Positions 45,258-48,014 of a stretch of 48,014 bases of DNA are shown in pieces; position 1 is the stretch's first letter; each line of letters opens with the position of its first letter. The position numbers were made by a program, and so were the translations under genes. Source of the DNA: Cellvibrionaceae bacterium (GTDB lineage: Bacteria > Pseudomonadota > Gammaproteobacteria > Pseudomonadales > Cellvibrionaceae). The notes beneath the pieces were generated by a model, which was not told where the DNA came from, did no database searches, and saw nothing but the letters and a program-made list of their open reading frames with translations. The DNA lies in NCBI GenBank assembly GCA_025800365.1, contig JAOXRT010000013.1:1-48014 (forward strand). Direction: 5' to 3'.

Positions 45258-45434
45258 TTATTCCACCGCTTCTTTTGTTGGCTCTTCAGTTTCAGCTGAT
45301 GGCTTTTCATTACCCGCTGATGGCTCTTGCACAACAGGCTCTGCAGCAGGCAAGACCAATGGGCCTTTTTGGCCGCATGCGCCTAGAGCGGCCACAAGGG
45401 TAAGGCCAAATAGGATTGCGAATGCTTTTTTCAT
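45258..45434 (-). CDS. lptM: LptM (LppL/YifL-like) small lipoprotein
   Basis: This is a 58-residue lipoprotein that reads MKKAFAILFGLTLVAALG then ACGQKGPLVLP. The lipobox LGAC gives a lipidated Cys 20, and the CGQKGPL that follows is the hallmark of LptM, which helps fold the LptD lipopolysaccharide translocon at the outer membrane. The rest is a Pro/Glu-rich tail. It is divergent from cyaY and directly precedes lysA, matching the classical cyaY-lppL-lysA order. The start is ATG 45434. Confidence 0.88.
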   Translation of the reverse strand: MKKAFAILFGLTLVAALGACGQKGPLVLPAAEPVVQEPSAGNEKPSAETEEPTKEAVE

Positions 45435-45601
45435 AATGCGTCTCTATAAAGGCTATAAGCAGGCCGCAGTATACGGTAAAGGCGGCGGTGGATATAGCTT
45501 TGGCAGCATTGACCCTGTGTCAGATCGTTGATGTGGGGCATGCTACAATCTCTGGTCTGAATTGTTTGATAGATGATACTGAATCTAAGAGAGAGTCGAC
45601 C

Positions 45602-45916
45602 ATGAATGAAGCTGAATTTTTAGCCCAAGCTGAAGACACCCTGATGGCCCTAGAAGACGCCATTGATGAGTGTGATGCCGCTTTAGACTTTGAATCCAGC
45701 AGCGGAGTATTGACCATCGACTGTGAAGATAGCAATACCCAGGTGATCGTGTCTCGCCAGCTGGCGATGAAGCAAATCTGGGTGGCGGCCAAGTCGGGTG
45801 GTTTTCATTGTGATTGGGAAGGTAGTCAGTGGACTTGTACCACAACCGGCGAAAGCTTGGATGAGTTGCTTAACCGTGTGTTGAGTGAGCAATCCAGCCA
45901 GCCGGTAGCGCTATAG
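45602..45916 (+). CDS. cyaY: Frataxin-like iron-sulfur assembly protein
   Basis: CyaY modulates iron-sulfur cluster assembly by binding IscS and iron. The 104-residue protein begins MNEAEFLAQAEDTLMALED with the acidic first helix (AIDECDAALDFESSSG). The beta-sheet IDCEDSNTQVIVSRQ and the conserved IWVAAKSGGFHCDW follow. I used ATG 45602 with AGAGAG upstream; the longer frame would add 38 unlikely residues. It is divergent from lptM. Confidence 0.92.
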   Translation: MNEAEFLAQAEDTLMALEDAIDECDAALDFESSSGVLTIDCEDSNTQVIVSRQLAMKQIWVAAKSGGFHCDWEGSQWTCTTTGESLDELLNRVLSEQSSQPVAL

Positions 45917-46004
45917 CCCTTGTAACAGCTCTTGTGGCTGCTCCGGTGAGCGGCCCTACAAATGAAAAAGAGCTTAGAAAACATAGAGAGCTTAGAGAAC
46001 TTAT

Positions 46005-46691
46005 ATGAGTGACTTGATCGAATATAGCGAATCTGAACATGCGGTAACCATTCGCCTCAACAATGGCAAGGTAAATGCCCTGTCCCCAGCGGTGTTGGCG
46101 GCCATTAATGAAGGCTTAGATCGTGCTGAAGCTGTGGCCAAGCCGGTGATCATTACCGGTCGCGAAGGCATGTTTAGCGGTGGTTACGATTTGACCGTTA
46201 TGCAAGAGGGAATTGAAGCTGCCAGAGCTATGGTCGATGCGGGTTCGCGCTTAACGCGTCGCATGCTGGCACACCCACAGCCCATTATTGCTGCATGTAA
46301 TGGGCATGCCATCGCTAAAGGCGCATTTTTGTTGCTGGCCTCAGATTATCGAATTGGCGTAGAGGGTAACTTTAAGATAAGCCTTAACGAAGTAGCGATA
46401 GGAATGACCATGCATCATGTGGGTATCGAGTTATGTCGAGGACGTCTCGCGCCAGTCTATTTCAATCGTGCTATTATCAATGCAGAAATGTTTGACCCGC
46501 AGGCAGCGCTTACAGCTGGTTTTTTAGACAGTATCGTTGCCGATGAAAATGAACTGCAGCAAGCAGCTGCAGCGCTAGCGCAGCAAATGGCAAGCCTCAA
46601 CCGTGATGCTTTCAAAGCAACAAAAGTAAAAGCCCGCAAACAGCAATTGGACGCTTTAGATTGGGCCATTGAGGAAGATAATAAAATGTAA
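46005..46691 (+). CDS. Enoyl-CoA hydratase/isomerase family protein
   Basis: This 228-residue crotonase-fold protein acts on acyl-CoA thioesters. The oxyanion-hole segments are FSGGYDLTVM and ACNGHAIAKGAFLLLASD. The next helix, FKISLNEVAIGMTM, keeps the Glu seen in many hydratases. It is shorter than the typical 260 residues, mainly because it lacks a C-terminal helix extension. The substrate is unknown. It stands alone, about 90 bases after cyaY, with only the following lipoprotein gene on the same strand. Some members of this short group act as isomerases. Confidence 0.82.
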   Translation: MSDLIEYSESEHAVTIRLNNGKVNALSPAVLAAINEGLDRAEAVAKPVIITGREGMFSGGYDLTVMQEGIEAARAMVDAGSRLTRRMLAHPQPIIAACNGHAIAKGAFLLLASDYRIGVEGNFKISLNEVAIGMTMHHVGIELCRGRLAPVYFNRAIINAEMFDPQAALTAGFLDSIVADENELQQAAAALAQQMASLNRDAFKATKVKARKQQLDALDWAIEEDNKM

Positions 46692-46731
46692 AGCCATTGC
46701 TTTGCGCTGTTGTAATTACAGGAGACAAGGC

Positions 46732-47931
46732 ATGTTTGGATTACATTTTCAAAAAACTTTCTCGCGAGGGCTGACCATGCTGATGGTTGGCCTTCTGCTG
46801 TCTTGTGGTGCTCCGCAGCATAGTTCGACTGATCAAGCCGCAAGTCTTGAGCAACTGCAGAATTTTTTAGACAGCTATCCCGCACTTGATATTCAAGCCG
46901 AATTAGAAAAGTTTTTATTCATGAGTGATGATATGAAAGCTTTTTCTAGTGTCTACGTTAGGCCGAAGGGGTCAGCTGGTCGGCGTATCCAAGATATACA
47001 TAACGCCATTAATCATCCATCGAGAAAAATACAATACAAAGCAGATGCCCATTATACAGCTAATGAGGCCTTCGATAAGGCTCAGGCAAACTGCCTATCT
47101 TATTCAGCAATGTTCATAGCCATGGGACGACACGTCAAATTAAAGCTGTCCTTTCAGGAGGTGGATTTACCTCCCAGCTGGAGTTTGGGGGAAAAGGATC
47201 TACTGCTTAGGTTTCGTCACGTAAACGTGATAGCTAAAACGGCTTCTGGGCGAAATAAAATAATCGACTTTCGTATGGATCGATTTAGCCACTTCTATCC
47301 TAGTAGAACTATAACTGATTTAGAAGCTTTATCTCTTCAGTTTAATAATCTCGCTGTTGATGCAATGTTTGAGGACGATTGGCCAACGGTATTTAAATAT
47401 TTGCATTCCGCCATCAAGGCAGACCCAAAGAAAGTAGTAGCGTGGGGTAATTTAGGTCTAGCATTAAGACGAATTAATCGTCTAGCACTTGCAGAAAGAG
47501 CTTACTTAAAAGCCTTGTCGGTTGATCGCAGAGATTATAGCGTGATGACGAACCTTGCTAATCTATATAGAATTACTGGGCGCTTAGAGGAAGCTAAAGC
47601 GCTTGCGAAAAGATCTTCTTCTCATCGAAAAAGAAACCCTTATTATCATTTTGCAAATGCCCAGAGAGATTTCCGTAAAAAAAATTATACAGGGGCTCTT
47701 GAACATTTAAGTTTGGCCAAGAAACTTAACGACAGGGAAGGTAACTTTGCTCAGCTGGAAGCAATTATTTACTGGGAGCAGGGCTTGCGAAAAAAAGCTA
47801 TTGAAACCATGGAGATGGCCTTTGAGTGGGAGGTCGTAGAGAGAACCAGCGAGCTCATTGATAAGCGCCTAAAAGACTGGCGTCGAGCCTTAGCAACAGG
47901 CGAGCCCGCAAAAGATTTGAAAGACCTATAA
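46732..47931 (+). CDS. Lipoprotein with transglutaminase-like and TPR regions
   Basis: This is a 399-residue protein with a lipoprotein signal (TMLMVGLLLSCGAPQ, Cys 25). A papain/transglutaminase-like core follows, with a candidate Cys 121 in QANCLSYSAMFIAMG, a His in RHVNVIAK and an Asp in KIIDFRM. The second half has TPR-type helices, clear at about residues 235-330 (AWGNLGLALRRINRLALAE and VMTNLANLYRITGRLEEAK). The start ATG 46732 has CAGGAGA upstream. It is probably a membrane-tethered periplasmic protease or scaffold. The enzyme activity is inferred from residue pattern only. Confidence 0.7.
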   Translation: MFGLHFQKTFSRGLTMLMVGLLLSCGAPQHSSTDQAASLEQLQNFLDSYPALDIQAELEKFLFMSDDMKAFSSVYVRPKGSAGRRIQDIHNAINHPSRKIQYKADAHYTANEAFDKAQANCLSYSAMFIAMGRHVKLKLSFQEVDLPPSWSLGEKDLLLRFRHVNVIAKTASGRNKIIDFRMDRFSHFYPSRTITDLEALSLQFNNLAVDAMFEDDWPTVFKYLHSAIKADPKKVVAWGNLGLALRRINRLALAERAYLKALSVDRRDYSVMTNLANLYRITGRLEEAKALAKRSSSHRKRNPYYHFANAQRDFRKKNYTGALEHLSLAKKLNDREGNFAQLEAIIYWEQGLRKKAIETMEMAFEWEVVERTSELIDKRLKDWRRALATGEPAKDLKDL

Positions 47932-47934
47932 CTT

Positions 47935-48014
47935 ATGATCAGTACAGAAGCCGAATTTTATCCCAATGGTAATTGGCTAACAGAAAAACAACTAGAAAAG
48001 CTCCGCAAAGGTTT
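47935..48014 (+). CDS. Start of a further gene, cut by the window end
   Basis: ATG 47935 opens a frame of at least 26 codons, with MISTEAEFYPNGNWLTEKQ and LEKLRKG, that runs off the window edge. It begins 3 bases after the preceding stop, as expected for an operon partner. Too little is seen to name it. Confidence 0.4.
   Translation, partial: MISTEAEFYPNGNWLTEKQLEKLRKG

Overview
This window looks like a chromosomal segment of a marine gammaproteobacterium, most likely in or near the Cellvibrionales/Spongiibacteraceae. That placement is an inference from gene content and order. The gene set cycB, rep, yifB, ubiK, torF-type porin, glnK, amtB, sutA, yigB, xerC, DUF484, dapF, lysA, lptM and cyaY resembles the order I recall from Pseudomonas. 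Its members sit here in compact, conserved blocks separated by accessory gene groups.

Layout. (1) Positions 1-300 are AT-rich and carry the end of an unrecognised reading frame. It runs out of frame into a nitrilase-type amidase that lacks its N-terminal third, so there is a recombination or assembly junction at about 295-304. (2) Positions 286-11976 form a same-strand catabolic cluster: amidase remnant, small unknown protein, ThDP enzyme, HisC-like aminotransferase (with an in-frame stop near its natural start), aldehyde dehydrogenase, mannonate dehydratase, 2-keto-3-deoxygluconate kinase, small unknown protein, DUF819 membrane protein, GAPDH and an exported sulfatase. A PaaX-like regulator follows. 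(3) Positions 12887-20421 hold an SDR/TetR divergent pair with a clear palindromic operator candidate, a GGGGTCAGA-type repeat, a minus-strand run (GST, HCCA-isomerase-like protein, amidohydrolase, fatty acid desaturase), AzlCD, and an AraC regulator.

(4) Positions 20500-26868 hold cytochrome c5, a structured intergenic region that could encode a small RNA, a minus-strand metal-associated cassette (DUF6488-like, anchor protein, HupE/UreJ, M56 protease, BlaI) and the Rep helicase. (5) Positions 26973-34538 form a hydantoin-type module: a MalT-like LuxR regulator, a HyuA-like ATPase-fold protein, a DUF917 protein and a TonB-dependent receptor. (6) Positions 34620-48014 are mostly core genes. 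They include a nitrogen-control locus (porin, glnK, amtB, second glnK) preceded by three NtrC-like boxes and a sigma-54 promoter candidate. The SutA regulator, cell-division recombinase XerC, lysine/peptidoglycan genes dapF-lysA, lipoprotein LptM and frataxin CyaY follow, then a crotonase, a transglutaminase/TPR lipoprotein and the start of one more gene.

I saw no CRISPR array, tRNA, rRNA, intact insertion sequence or prophage gene. The best candidates for something undescribed are the candidate RNA at 21391-21612, the hydantoin uptake/catabolism module, and the mixed amino-acid/sugar-acid/sulfatase operon. All functional links between neighbouring genes are inferences from position.
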